Below, in pieces: positions 1 through 10,008 of a stretch of 12,788 nt of DNA. Source of the DNA: Jimgerdemannia flammicorona (taxonomy: Eukaryota; Mucoromycota; Endogonomycetes; Endogonales; Endogonaceae); NCBI GenBank assembly GCA_003990745.1, contig RBNI01005280.1, positions 1 through 12,788 of the forward strand, in the 5' to 3' direction. Made by a program: the position numbers and the translations under genes. The notes beneath the pieces are model-generated. The model worked only from the letters and a program-made list of their open reading frames with translations. It searched no databases and had not been told where the DNA came from. Each line of letters opens with the position of its first letter. Positions within the stretch are counted from its first letter, which is position 1.

Positions 1-58
1 CATTAGAGAGGGCGGCAAGACAGTTGGAACAGGCGTGGTCACTGAGATCATTGATTGA
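1..58 (+). CDS. TUF1: Mitochondrial elongation factor Tu, C-terminal end (partial)
   Basis: Only the last 18 codons are in the window, from base 2 to the TGA at 56-58. They read IREGGKTVGTGVVTEIID, which matches the invariant C-terminus of EF-Tu (REGGxTVGxGVV followed by a short basic or acidic tail). EF-Tu delivers aminoacyl-tRNA to the ribosome as a GTP-bound complex. The bacterial-type end, in a genome with spliceosomal introns, points to the nuclear-encoded mitochondrial protein, not cytosolic EF-1alpha, which ends differently. The N-terminal GTPase domain and targeting peptide lie outside the window to the left. The gene is on the same strand as the deubiquitinase that follows, 99 bp downstream. 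The fragment is short, but the motif is very specific. Confidence 0.85.
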   Translation, partial: IREGGKTVGTGVVTEIID

Positions 59-90
59 GAACATAGAAATACAGATAGTGATCAAATCGA

Positions 91-98
91 TGACGTCA
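91..98. promoter_or_regulatory. TGACGTCA palindrome (CRE/ATF-type site)
   Basis: A perfect 8-bp TGACGTCA lies 33 bp after the TUF1 stop and 60 bp before the deubiquitinase ATG at 158. This is the consensus binding site of ATF/CREB bZIP factors in fungi and animals. Position suggests a promoter element for the deubiquitinase, but it could also be in its 5' leader. Binding is inferred from the sequence only. Confidence 0.45.
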
Positions 99-157
99 CC
101 ATAATAAAGTTTAATGATGGGCTAGAACGCGTCCTGCTCTCTACTTTGTCCCAAGAA

Positions 158-3100
158 ATGTCTTCAGATCCCGTCCCTGTGTCTCCTCCATTCTCACCAT
201 CCGTCTTAGGGTCTCTGATTCCCCCGCAGCCATTTCATTGCGACTTCTCCTGTGGCCCCATTGACGACAATGACGTGTACGAAAGCCCCTATAAAAAAGC
301 GGAACTGACAGTTGAGCACGACGGTGAGAACCTGTGAGGCCTTCTATATAAAATTCCTTAGGATCGTTTACTTTGGCTAACTAATGTCATTCGTTGCTAG
401 AAACTGGTTCCGTCAATTTATACTTGAAACCCGACGAAGCTTCCAGCTATCGGATTTTTCGCGTGGGTTATATAAAACACATGAATATATCTCTGATCAG
501 TATTTTCGTTGTTGCTATAGAGCTTCTTCTAACGACGGCTAGCCTTGTCATTTAGATATTAGAAATCATTGCCAATAAAGCTACTTGCACCCCGCTCAGC
601 ATTATCCTGCATCTGAACAATCCCAAAGAGAGGTTGACATTGCGATTCGACGACGAGGGCCGTGAAAAGCAACTGTACAGCGTACTAGAAGGCGTAAAAA
701 AAGGAGGTTGGTGAAGGTTTACAGTTACGGCATTCTCCGGAAGTCAGTCCAATCAAGAATCTTAGATCTGATGGCATTGAACTTACTCATTTAAAAATAT
801 CTGGCATAACCCAATTTACCAACACCTTTCGATATAGAACTGCTGTTTTCGGATTTTCCGCGTCATGTCGATATGAGTACATATATACACGGAAGTCATC
901 ACGACCAAATATCCGTATCCCACTCAAAATCTGGCGTGCCATGCAAAAGGAAATTACCCACCACCTACGGTAAACAGCGCAAGCGGTCCACCTTTGATGG
1001 TTTCACCCCTGTCAACACACTCTACCCGAATCGCGTCGCGACGTCCGCTGAATCCAACCCCGAAAACGATGAGGTCAGCTTCGGTTACAAGATTTCATCG
1101 AAATCAAAGGTAAAATATTGTGGCTTTTCAATATTATTGTGTGAGCCAAAATATATTGTCTCTTTAATCGTAAATGCCATATATATGTCAGGACCATGAG
1201 AGTTGTTCATTGGATGAGAAAAAACCTATTCGCAAAACACTCGCCCTATTACCCAATGCGGAGAAGCGTAATTCTCAAAGGAATATGTGTGAGTTCGGCA
1301 AAAATTTAATATATGCCCAACATGCACAAGAAGCGAGGCTTGCTCTCAACGTTGAAGTGTTTTATCATTCCATTTCTGGCCCCGTAGGCAATTTTGGCCC
1401 AGTGAATTCAAATAGCTTTTATCGCCTAGACTCTAAGCCTACCAAAAAGCTCGGAAGCCAGTCATCTCTGATCCGACCCCCTACAGCAGCGATGCATATT
1501 TCCCCAAAGTGGAAATCGAACAATGGGTACATCCACAATCATTACCTTGTTGTTCTGGCTTGATGTGGCACGCATGTATAATAATTTTTCTGTCCGTTCA
1601 GGTTTCAAAATCTCGGCAACACCTGCTATGTGAACGTAATCCTACAGTCATTGCTCAACATGGCGCCATTCCGCATGGACCTACTTAATCCAGAATTCAT
1701 AAATTCCAGTATTCCAGAGAACACTTTGTACAGGTACGCATGTATTCGTACCATAAAGCAAAGATGACGGAAACAGACGAACAAATTGAAACAAAGAAAA
1801 AATATTCCAGAGGTTGTTATATCACGATGTGTTGTTGGGAAAGGCATGGGTTTTCGGCGTCATCATGCTCAATGCACCCCTTTCCATATCATCTTGCCAG
1901 ATCGTTGACCAGTGTGTTTAAGAAGAAAATAAGTGCGGGCTCCACCGTCAGCCCGACACTGCTCAAGGAGTGCATTACGCGAACATCTAAGCGATTCGGC
2001 AGAAACAGCCAGGAGGTGAGGCACAGTTCAACGACATTGTAGTGTATTCAGTGTCAAGGGATATCATCTCGTCTAAACCCTATTTCAAAAATCTCAGGAT
2101 GCTCACGAATTTCTTAGTATATGCCTCGAGAAGCTGCATCAGGATTTGAAAAGGCACCACAAAAATGGAGATACATCGATGTCACCGGTTAATGCAGACT
2201 TTGTTGAACCACTTCCGCCGTCATGCCCGGTTGACCACAATTTTCAGTGCGAGGTCGATCACACAATCGTATGCGAGAGCTGTGGGCATGAATCGTCGCA
2301 CACAGAGACTTATCGTGACTTTTCTTTGGATCTACTAGATGGGGAAGAGTGGGAGTAAGTTTGCCCTTGGTTTCTTTTAAGTGTTACAGTCAAACATGAT
2401 GGCATGGTATGATATCGTATTGTACATTCATGACCAAAAACACAACTGGCTGATTTCCAAGTCTAGATCCGACTATCCCAATGGATCTTGAATTGCTTCT
2501 GTACAGATTTTTTCAGGTGAATGTTCCTTAAATATATTGACATTTTATTCTGTCGCTTCTACTCTATGTTGATTTCAACCAATATTTTTGAATCATTGTA
2601 TACAGGACGAGCACATTCTATACAAATGCGAAAGCTGTGAAAATGAAAAGGCGACAGTTCGCCATACAATACGCAAACTTCCACGTATCCTCGTCTTGCA
2701 CCTAAAGAGATTTGCAGTCAATATGGATAATAATGTATGTGAGAAGCGGCGAGATTCTGTGATCATGAATCAACACCTAAACTTAGGTAGGGCCGCAAAA
2801 CTTTCGCACGGAATTGCAGATACCGATTACAGTTAATTAATCCCCTTTCTCATGATGGATCAAATATAAATAGGCCAATGGTGTTCCTTGAACACAGAAA
2901 TGCCGCCAAAATGGGCAATCCCGCTGCTCTCACATCTGAACTCCAATGAGCTGAAGTAAGTGATGAGGAATCTGACTTGGTAATATTAAATACTGTAAAT
3001 GGACGTTCTGAAAATGGGCTCCGTTGCTGCATTTCCGTTAAAGACTCCTCGCAGATGAATGCAAACGGTCGGCTATGGACGAGGTCGAAAGTGCAGCGTC

Positions 3101-3921
3101 TCTGAGCGAAATCAACTCATCGGACACAGTTGATCAAGAAATAGGTCGCTTTCTAATGGTGTGTATGGAGGCGGAATTGTGATGCTGTGAAATCCATAAC
3201 ATAGCCAAGCGTTATTCATACATTGATTACATATGATCTTTTGTGACGTTGCTTGTATATATAGTCCTCCTTTAAAGACCCGTCCGTTCTCAGCGAGGAG
3301 GCACAGCTTACGTGGGTTTTACGTGAATCAATGAAGGAAGCCGAAACCCCTGCCTCTCCGCCGCCATTCACCATAGCAAAATCTCAAGAGGAAATAGACA
3401 TGGAAAAGGCAATCGAGTTGAGTTTGCAAGCAGGTATGGGACATTGCCTGTGATGACATTTTGATGTTGTAAACCTGTTGGCTGACTGATTATCACAATT
3501 ATTGTTTACTCAGAAAGAGAGAACAAAGAGAATATCAATACGCTTGTGACAAATCCGGCCAGGAAGCAATTGAATTCTTTGGTGGATGAAATGAAGCGCC
3601 ATAAGAAGCTATCTTTAATTGATGAACATTTGGCGGGCTATTTATTGCAGTGTGTAGTTAGCCATAAAGGTTCAAGCTTGTTCAAGGGTATGTAGAAGGA
3701 TTCTTTTTGCGTTGAATGGAGTTTTTACTTAACTAATAAGTAATTTATTGGCTCATTATACAGGTCATTACATATGCGACGTTCGCGACGGCGATGAGAT
3801 ATGGAAATGTTATAATGACACTGTTATGAGCTCTGTGGGAAGCTGGGAAAAATTGGACAGTCTGCGTCGATGCATGGGATACTTAATGTTTTTCGTGCAC
3901 GAACAAAATACCACGCGTTGA
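158..3921 (+). CDS. USP37-like: Ubiquitin-specific protease, USP37/USP26-like, with PH-like domain and UIMs
   Basis: This cysteine deubiquitinase removes ubiquitin from proteins. Proposed exons: 158-323, 401-462, 556-706, 838-1109, 1192-1526, 1602-1733, 1901-2015, 2098-2354, 2462-2516, 2606-2786, 2874-2955, 3044-3158, 3265-3433, 3514-3687, 3764-3921; all join in phase to give 807 aa. Residues about 45-130 resemble the USP37 N-terminal PH domain (SYRIFR, then LTLRFDDEG and LYSVLEGV). The Cys box GFQNLGNTCYVN carries Cys337. QEDAHEFL follows at about 410, then zinc-ribbon pairs CESC (470/473) and CESC (523/526), and LPRILVLHLKRF. The catalytic domain is split by an insertion with two UIMs, EEAQLTWVLRESMKE (from 652) and EEIDMEKAIELSLQA (683-697), plus KEN at 702-704. 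It closes with VVSHKG, GHYICDV (His757), CYND (773/774) and GYLMFF. The ATG at 158 is the first in-frame one after the TUF1 stop. The 707-837 and 1734-1900 introns are the least certain. Confidence 0.9.
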
Positions 3922-4594
3922 TCCGAACCACTTTTCACAATGTCACGCCAAAGGGCTTCGCTGATGCTGATAAGTTCTTTCACCGCAAACTGTATATTCA
4001 TTTTCTCGGCTTTGCTAGCCTTTCCCAAACTAAAGTCATTAATGTATGCAATGTTTCATCTCGGCTGACAGTTGCAAATAGTGAGAAAGTGGGAAGGACA
4101 AATACAGTACCCTTTTCACCATTTTTTTTTTTTTTTTGGGTCTTGTCGTTTCCCGAAAAATATGCCTGAGAATTTATCAATCATCACAAAACTCCTTCCA
4201 GTTTCTCGTTAAAGCAAAAATGAAAGACAGAATCATCAAATAAAGAGATTACAATGATTGAGTTATTTTACAATGAAGTCGCTCATACCATAAATGAGAT
4301 GTTAACAAATGAAACAAAATTTAGGGGTGCCATCAATCAAGTGGTAATGGTAGAGAAGTGATATATAGCTAATTCTAGTTTCACGGTGCTAATTCATTTC
4401 TTCAGACAATAAAAAGACGAGTGGACAGTTAAAAGTGTTTAGAATGCATTGCAAACTCAGGTCAGGCAACCATACTCACCCACGCCATTGGTACTTTCAA
4501 GAATGTAATACACTCCTTCAAGTAACAACATACCCCTCAGTTGCACAGAAACAACCGGAATTTGCCGTCATAAGATTCCCCTTCCCCTAACACA
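3922..4594. other. Convergent intergenic region, no gene seen
   Basis: This 673 bp stretch separates the 3' end of the deubiquitinase (+) from the 3' end of the SPIN90-like gene (-), so it should hold both 3' untranslated regions. A T-run of about 17 bases lies near 4122-4138, and an AATAAA lies at 4239-4244 on the plus strand. The short open frames here have no recognisable motif and no plausible splice partners. I see no RNA gene. Confidence 0.6.
4239..4244 (+). terminator. AATAAA, possible polyadenylation signal of the deubiquitinase gene
   Basis: An exact AATAAA hexamer lies 318 bp after the TGA at 3919-3921, in A/T-rich DNA. The distance is longer than usual for a fungal 3' UTR, so the assignment is weak. 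Confidence 0.25.
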
Positions 4595-6909
4595 TCACGC
4601 ACAAACAACCCCACGATCCACCTCCTCTTCAACGCCACCCATAGCTACCGAAGTCATCCCCGGGGTACCCTCAATTTTTCCCTTCTCCTCCATCCCCGTC
4701 ACGGTCACTTGCTCTTCCTCGTCCTCCAGCCCAATAGCGCCACCACATACCCCACCCCACCATTCCACCAACACCCGCCGTACGAGCCTCTGCGTGGTGG
4801 CGTTTACTGTAACGAAGCGATGGGTTGCAATGAGAGAGCGCAGAGCACGGTGAATGGCATCACGTTTGTAGAGAGTGTGCCGGATTTGGGTGTTGACAAG
4901 GAGAGGGGTTAAGACACGAAGGTAGGTGTTGCGGAGCTGGAGGAGAATAGGAGTAAATGGACATCAATTTGAAATGAAGCGAGATTCAACGAGTATTAGA
5001 CCACGCACTGCACCTCAAGCCATTCCAGAATTTCACATTTAGGAAAAAAAAAAAAAAATCCCTCCAGTGTTACTTCCTTGTAGTGCGCTAGTAAAACTAG
5101 AATCTATATCCTATAATCTTCTCGTTTCAGAACCAGTGCCACGAATTCATCACACCCTAGATTTCCTATCCCAACTATCACATTCTAATACTATCACTAT
5201 TTCCCTTTCGTCTCCACCCTAACCGAAAACTCACCGAATCGTCATCATGCCCATCCCCCAGGGCACACAACTCGCGCAAAATGACGTCGACCAGGACGCA
5301 CAGATCATTTGTATAAAAGAACTCATGTAGAATGGGTGTGGTAAACACCAGGTAGAGGAGTTTAAGAATTAAGATTTGGAGAGTTGGATCAACTGATAGG
5401 AGATTAGAGGGGCAAGCGAGAACGATTGCAAATGGCGGCGTCGAGATCGAGTTTGAGAGAGGAGAGGAGAGAGGGAATGTGTTTGTGGAGATTATTTAAG
5501 TCAGTAAATGTTTCGACACTAACCATGTCAGGTACTGTTTTGATTCAGCGCAGCTCCATGTAGAGCTATAATCACTCGCCCACATTTATAACCAAAATGA
5601 TAACGTAACGACGACAATAATTTGGTCCAACTTCAATAAAAAGCCTCGCTCACCTGCCCTGTTCAACATAAAAATTAGATTCTGCCCAAATGTTTTGATG
5701 TTTCCCATATTGTTCGCCAGCTCATCTAACACTCGATTGGGCATTGTAGGTTCTCCATGCTGCTCCGCATGGTCAGCGCCAGCCTGCATCATCATGAACT
5801 GCTCGCTGAATGCGAGAAGCAGCTTAATGATGTTGTAGTTAAAGGACTCGTCAGCATCGTAGTGGGTAGATTCGACAAGGAGGAGGAGGTGGTGAATGAA
5901 GTGGGAGCTGATGATATCTGTAAGACATGGTTGATGAGGAGAAATTGGATTGTTGAGGATCGCTAACCAAGTTCTCTTATTGTCATTTACTTGTGTGGCC
6001 TCCTGTGGTCTCAGTCTCCTCCTCTTCACACCGATGATCAACTATTTTGCACAAGTCCAGCGGAGACCGTCGCCACAGTACCCTTCGAATCAAGCAAAAA
6101 ATCGGCAGATAAGCCAGGCAACCCTTGCTGCCCTCTACCTCTACGTTGTTAATGTGGCCGCATCCACATTATGTCATTACGTTCTCAGTCCCTCTTCCTT
6201 TCGTATCTCTGTCACGCTGCCATCGGAAGTTCTATCTTCTCACAAAGACAGTATATCATACATACCAAGATCAACGTTCCCCCATCTTGATACACGGCAT
6301 AATTCAAACATTAACTCAATGGCCACCGTTTGCATTTTTTGGCCGCCCAAGAAGCTCTCCACCTCATGCTTCAGCTTTGCAAATAGTTTGTTTCCCTTCC
6401 CTCTTCCTTTGTTAGCCGTGCCGGTCGATGCAGTCTCTATTATCACCTGACGAAGAACATGCACGTTGTCGCGTCCAGCATAAAGGAGGATCCCGTAGGC
6501 GATGTAAAGATCACGTGGATTGGATGAGATAAGAGCGCGTGTGCGAACGAGGTGCGGGATGATAGTATCATGATGAGCCAAGTAAAGAGGAGAATCAAGG
6601 AGTTTGTAGATGGCAGTGGCAAGGTCGGTAGGAGTTTGGAGATAGTCGTCTGCGGTGAGTAGGCGAGAGGGGGTAAGACGAGTCAGAATTCGGAAATGGT
6701 ATCATTGGTGGCTGCCTTGTGCCATTAGCGGTCTGGACTAACCGATTCAACTCAAACGTACCCTGAAAGGCGACCAAAAACCCCACAAATGCGCTCAAAA
6801 TGTTGTTTGCAACGTAGGGATCCGAGACGGTGTCGCCTTGAGCGAGCACGTTGTCGAGCTCTGCGTGGAAACGGGAGAGGTTCTCATGGTGGTATACGAC
6901 GTCGCCCAT
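4595..6909 (-). CDS. LDB17: SPIN90/Ldb17 (Dip1) leucine-rich Arp2/3 regulator
   Basis: Proteins of this family (WISH/DIP/SPIN90; Ldb17 in budding yeast, Dip1 in fission yeast) act at cortical actin patches. Dip1 activates the Arp2/3 complex to make the first linear filaments for endocytosis. Exons on the minus strand: 6909-6762, 6649-6266, 5917-5654, 5392-5235, 4936-4595. All junctions keep phase and give 431 aa. Recognisable family blocks are [12 protein letters not shown] in exon 2, [20 protein letters not shown] (200-219), [12 protein letters not shown] (to 265), [12 protein letters not shown] then [14 protein letters not shown] (about 274-301), and [13 protein letters not shown] at the start of exon 5 (319). 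The C-terminal tail is rich in Glu, Gly and Val and not conserved. Introns are long for this window (112, 348, 261 and 298 bp). A GTGATA...CAAAG segment at 6446-6375 inside exon 2 is open in frame and could be an optional 72 bp intron. The ATG at 6909 is the first in frame. Family assignment is by motif recall. Confidence 0.85.
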
Positions 6910-7077
6910 TTGGAATGGGTATTGAAGAAGGCAAAACAAGGAAAGTGCTTGTCCAGGGGATTATCAATTTCGGATTGGGGTGGGATTTGCGCCACATCAT
7001 CTGCATCTGCAAACCAATACCCAAATCCCCAAAACGGGAACCATGCCTCATGTGTGATCCGTCTCAGGTACATCATC

Positions 7078-7083
7078 TTTATT
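7078..7083 (-). terminator. AATAAA polyadenylation signal of the eL28 gene
   Basis: AATAAA is read on the minus strand 44 nt past the eL28 stop codon, a usual distance for a fungal mRNA 3' end. The SPIN90-like ATG begins about 170 bp further on, so the two genes are tightly packed. Confidence 0.5.
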
Positions 7084-7127
7084 CACTTGCAACCCACACA
7101 CCCCACAACTGGTCAACATCATCTTTC

Positions 7128-8164
7128 TTAAGCCCGTTTGGCACGCGTAGCGCGGTGGCCCTTGGTCTTCTTAACATGAACCTTGGCCGGCCTCTGTGAA
7201 GCAAGGATGGCCGAAACGCGGGCAAGGGCAGCCTTGAGAGACGAAATGAAAATGTGATGATAATTCGTCAACTATGCTGTTCCTCTTCTCTCCACGCTCC
7301 CCTATAAACATTTACCAAACAGATGTTTGCATGTTTTCATAGCACTTCGTTCCCATTCAATGAGTTAGAAATGTACATGAAAGAAAAAGTGGTCGTAGGA
7401 TATACAATACTTGCCTGGCGGAGATCCGGACGATAGCCATTGCGAGCAACGATGTTAGCAACAGAGAGAGCAGTGCGACGGGAACCTTTGGCGATGGTGA
7501 TCTTGTTGACGCGCTTGTTGACGTTGTGAGCGGAGAGCTTCTGCTTCTTGGTGATGAGCTCGATACCCTTACCAGAGACAGCGGGGACAACGCCGACCGT
7601 CTGGAAAATATAAATATCCTCCAGTTTGTTAGTCCAAAACACCACACATAAATCTCGCGTGAATAGTTTCCAGGATCTCTAATTTGACCTGAGCAATAGA
7701 TGAACAGCAGTAATCGTTCTGGCAATCATCATCCCACGATTTACGTCAGAGCTTTTCTACTTCTACATATAGGCCGACCAATAGAGTGTCCTCGAATTAT
7801 TGCTTTACAAACTCGCCCTCAAAATGCATATACAATCAATCCTCTCTTTCTATTAATCACTGTTCTACTGCCTCGCATCTCAACCAGTCGTAATCTGTGT
7901 TCTTTTCCGAATTCATTTTACTTTTTCTCCTGTAAATCCTTCGTCCCCATATACACAGCAAAGAAGGCTGAGAAGAACGAGTTCTTCTTCCCCTCCTTCC
8001 TCTATTTTTCGAGGATAACTGACCTTGTTGTTAGCAAGACCAGAGTACTTGAAAGTATTCAAGTTGGTCAGATTTCCAGGCTCCGAAGAGAACTGGACGC
8101 CGGGCCGCTTCACGAGGTAGGCGTTGTTGTTCTTGACAAGAGACCATACAAGATCGGCAGACAT
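7128..8164 (-). CDS. RPL28: 60S ribosomal protein eL28 (L28e)
   Basis: A structural protein of the large cytosolic ribosomal subunit. Exons on the minus strand: 8164-8024 (47 codons), 7600-7415 (62 codons) and 7232-7128 (34 codons plus TAA). All junctions fall between codons, giving 143 aa, the normal length for the family. The N-terminus MSADLVWSLVKNNNAYLVKR, then FSSEPGNLTNL, FKYSGLANNK, KGIELITKK and RRTALSVANIV are characteristic of L28e. The C-terminus is Lys/Arg-rich (VHVKKTKGHRATRAKRA), as expected for rRNA contact. Intron 1 is 423 bp, the longest in the window. Intron 2 (7414-7233) starts with GCAAGT and ends with AAG: a GC-AG intron with an otherwise perfect donor. Long introns are common in fungal ribosomal protein genes. 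Saccharomyces cerevisiae lacks eL28 (its RPL28 is uL15), so the presence of this gene argues against a budding yeast. Confidence 0.95.
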
Positions 8165-8437
8165 TTTTAACTGCAAAAGTGTAAAATAAGTAGAAGGTCA
8201 AGTCAAAGATGTCATTTGCGACCGACGGTTGGTTGTAAGGGGGTATACATACTTCCAACCACAAAGGCCAAGGAAAGAGAAAGGAAGAACCGACACACGC
8301 AACAGACGAAAAAAAACCATCAAACAAGGTGTCACGTGGTCTTCCCAATCATCTCGCTCAATAATTTTATTGTCTTTACTAATTAATTTGATGATTCTCT
8401 TCTTTCGTTGCCAACTCCACTAGAAGATTCGCCTGGA
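8165..8437. other. Intergenic gap: eL28 promoter and RING-gene 3' region
   Basis: This 273 bp lies between the eL28 start and the stop of the PA-TM-RING gene, both on the minus strand. It must hold the eL28 promoter and 5' leader. AATAAA on the minus strand (8371-8366) belongs to the RING gene. No other coding or RNA feature was recognised. Confidence 0.5.
8366..8371 (-). terminator. AATAAA polyadenylation signal of the PA-TM-RING gene
   Basis: AATAAA read on the minus strand 66 nt past the stop codon (8440-8438), in A/T-rich DNA; a typical position for a 3'-end signal. Confidence 0.45.
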
Positions 8438-10008
8438 TCAGGCATCAATAATACTAATTCCGACGGTGTCCCTGTACCTGGCGGTCAGATCGAGCTTGCA
8501 GATTGGGCACAATGTCGATTTCTTTCCAAGCCACACATCTAAAAAAAAAAAAGAGAGAGAGAGAAAGAGAGAGATAGGAGGAAGAGAGAGATAGAGGAAG
8601 AGAGATAGAGAGAATGAGGGAGAGAGAGAGAGGGAGAAAGAGAGAGAGAGGAAGAGGGAGGGAGGGAGAGAAAGAGGGAGTACGAAAGAAGTTTAAGCAT
8701 CAAATGAAACCATTGGGGTCACCGATAGCATTCCTTCTATGTCACAATTACTTACCGATGCACTCGATGCAGAATCCATGCCCACAAGGTAGCTCTCGCA
8801 CCATGTATGCGCCGCCCTCACATCGTTCCACCTTGTCGTTGTCGGGAATACTGCTCTGCAATTCCGTGTAATCTTCAAGGCAGATGGGACAAGTCGGATT
8901 CTTGATCTTCTCCGGATCATAGGCCACAATGGGAATATTGTCGATCTCGTTGGACATGAGAACGCGCAGTTGAACCATATGGTTACGTTGGTGTCTTGCT
9001 TCCCATCGCAATCGTTCTAAGCGTACTCGTTTGCGCCACTTGAATGGATTCCAGCCATACCGGCGGCCAAAATGGTAATAAAGAAGAGCTTTGGGAGATG
9101 TGTTTGAAATAATGTGACGTAAATATGAGAACGCTGCACCAAGAGAATACAGTACCACCAGGAATGTATCTCACTCACCACTTATGAAGATCAGCAGAGA
9201 TCCAAAAGCGACATTAAATATTGTGTTCCATTGGGTTGAGCTCGTCGCAAAAGTGATCGTCAGTTGCAAAAACGATACGGGCTCATCGCGGAACGTTGCG
9301 GCCAATCCCTGGTAAAATATCACGCCTAACAGGTCGTCAACAAAAATGGCGGGTATCGGGCCGGTTTTCCCGCGCTGGATGTCGTTGTCGCTCGCGTTAA
9401 GAAACACTGTGCCATTGTTGAGCGTCGCCACCGTCATATTGCCAGTCGATTGGTTGTCAGCAATGATGACTCCGGCAACATTCATAGAGTGTGCGATCGA
9501 GAGCGACATCGCCCAGTCAATTTTCTGCGACCAAGGACAGCCACCACGTCGGACAAGGGCAATCTTGGGTTGGTTAAGGTATGAAGAGTCGATCGGCGAT
9601 GAGAGGAAGTTGGCGGCCAGAATAGTGTCATAGGTGGTCATATTTGGGCAAGAGATATTGAAGTTGACAAGGAGGCCCTTTTAAATTCATATTCATTGAG
9701 CGAAGTTGGGAGGGAAAAAAAAAAAAAAAAGTCAACAAAGTGGCGAGAAGGTTAACAAATACGCTAATATTAATTGCAAAACTTGTGGTGTTCCTTACAC
9801 CCCAGCTCTTCTGATATGGAATCAGTGGTATCAAGTATGGTCCAGTTAGGATAGAGTAATACCCGTAGTTGGCGTTATAGAAGGCTCCCTTTGACGACTC
9901 GGTCATCTCCTGGACATGAATCTCCACCGGAGCATTGTCTGCACGAGTGTTTTTGCAGACAAGGAGGAGACCTGCAATCACCAGGTTAAAAGAGATGCGC
10001 AAGACCAT
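8438..10008 (-). CDS. PA-TM-RING type E3 ubiquitin ligase
   Basis: A membrane-anchored RING ligase with the GRAIL/RNF13 architecture: lumenal protease-associated domain, one membrane span and a cytosolic RING. Such proteins sit in endosomal or Golgi/vacuolar membranes and ubiquitinate membrane cargo. Exons on the minus strand: 10008-9799, 9677-9179, 9133-8756, 8538-8438, all in phase, 395 aa. Residues 1-23 form a signal peptide (MVLRISFNLVIAGLLLVC, then TRA). The PA domain is shown by KIALVRRGGCPW (108-119), VAGVIIADN and IPAIFVDDLLG. A hydrophobic span lies at about 220-245, followed by a basic stretch. The RING is C318-P-I-C321, C353-G-H355, C358-I-E-C361 and C373-P-I-C376, a C3HC4 form; the last pair is in the terminal exon. 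The frame stays open upstream to an ATG at 10164, but that start would bury the signal peptide, so 10008 is preferred. Intron 2 is only 45 bp. Confidence 0.9.
8541..8680. repeat. GA/CT microsatellite (homopurine tract) inside an intron
   Basis: About 140 bases are almost all purine on the plus strand: a run of 12 A, then irregular (GA)n with some GGGA units and a few T interruptions. On the coding (minus) strand it is a pyrimidine tract running straight into the AG acceptor of the last intron (8755-8539) of the PA-TM-RING gene. Such mirror-type purine tracts can form triplex DNA and vary in length between strains. Confidence 0.9.

Noticed and set aside
5950..6450. 166-codon plus-strand open frame
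   Set aside because: It is antisense to SPIN90/Ldb17 exon 2 and the following intron; no motif, and the minus strand has clear conserved blocks.
6910..7076. Minus-strand ATG frame from 7076 (MMYLRRITHEAWF) as an upstream exon of the SPIN90/Ldb17 gene
   Set aside because: It is in a different frame from the conserved start at 6909 and no splice pair joins it; it more likely lies in the leader and promoter.
7082..7130. Possible read-through extension of eL28 in a shifted frame (KKDDVDQLWG)
   Set aside because: The normal frame ends in a basic tail of the expected family length; the shifted frame has no conserved counterpart.
7725..7749. ATGATGA and CTGA boxes on the minus strand in eL28 intron 1, as in a C/D-box snoRNA
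   Set aside because: The order is CTGA then ATGATGA, and there is no partner C box upstream or D box downstream at usual spacing, so a complete snoRNA cannot be drawn.
7700..8170. 156-codon plus-strand open frame across the first eL28 intron and exon
   Set aside because: It is antisense to the well-supported eL28 exon 1 and intron 1, has no family motif, and its amino-acid composition looks random.
8541..8690. GA-rich tract as a low-complexity Arg/Glu protein on the plus strand
   Set aside because: The translated RERERGR pattern follows only from the GA repeat inside an intron of the opposite-strand gene.
9346..9633. Plus-strand open frame of 95 codons
   Set aside because: Antisense shadow of the PA-domain exon.
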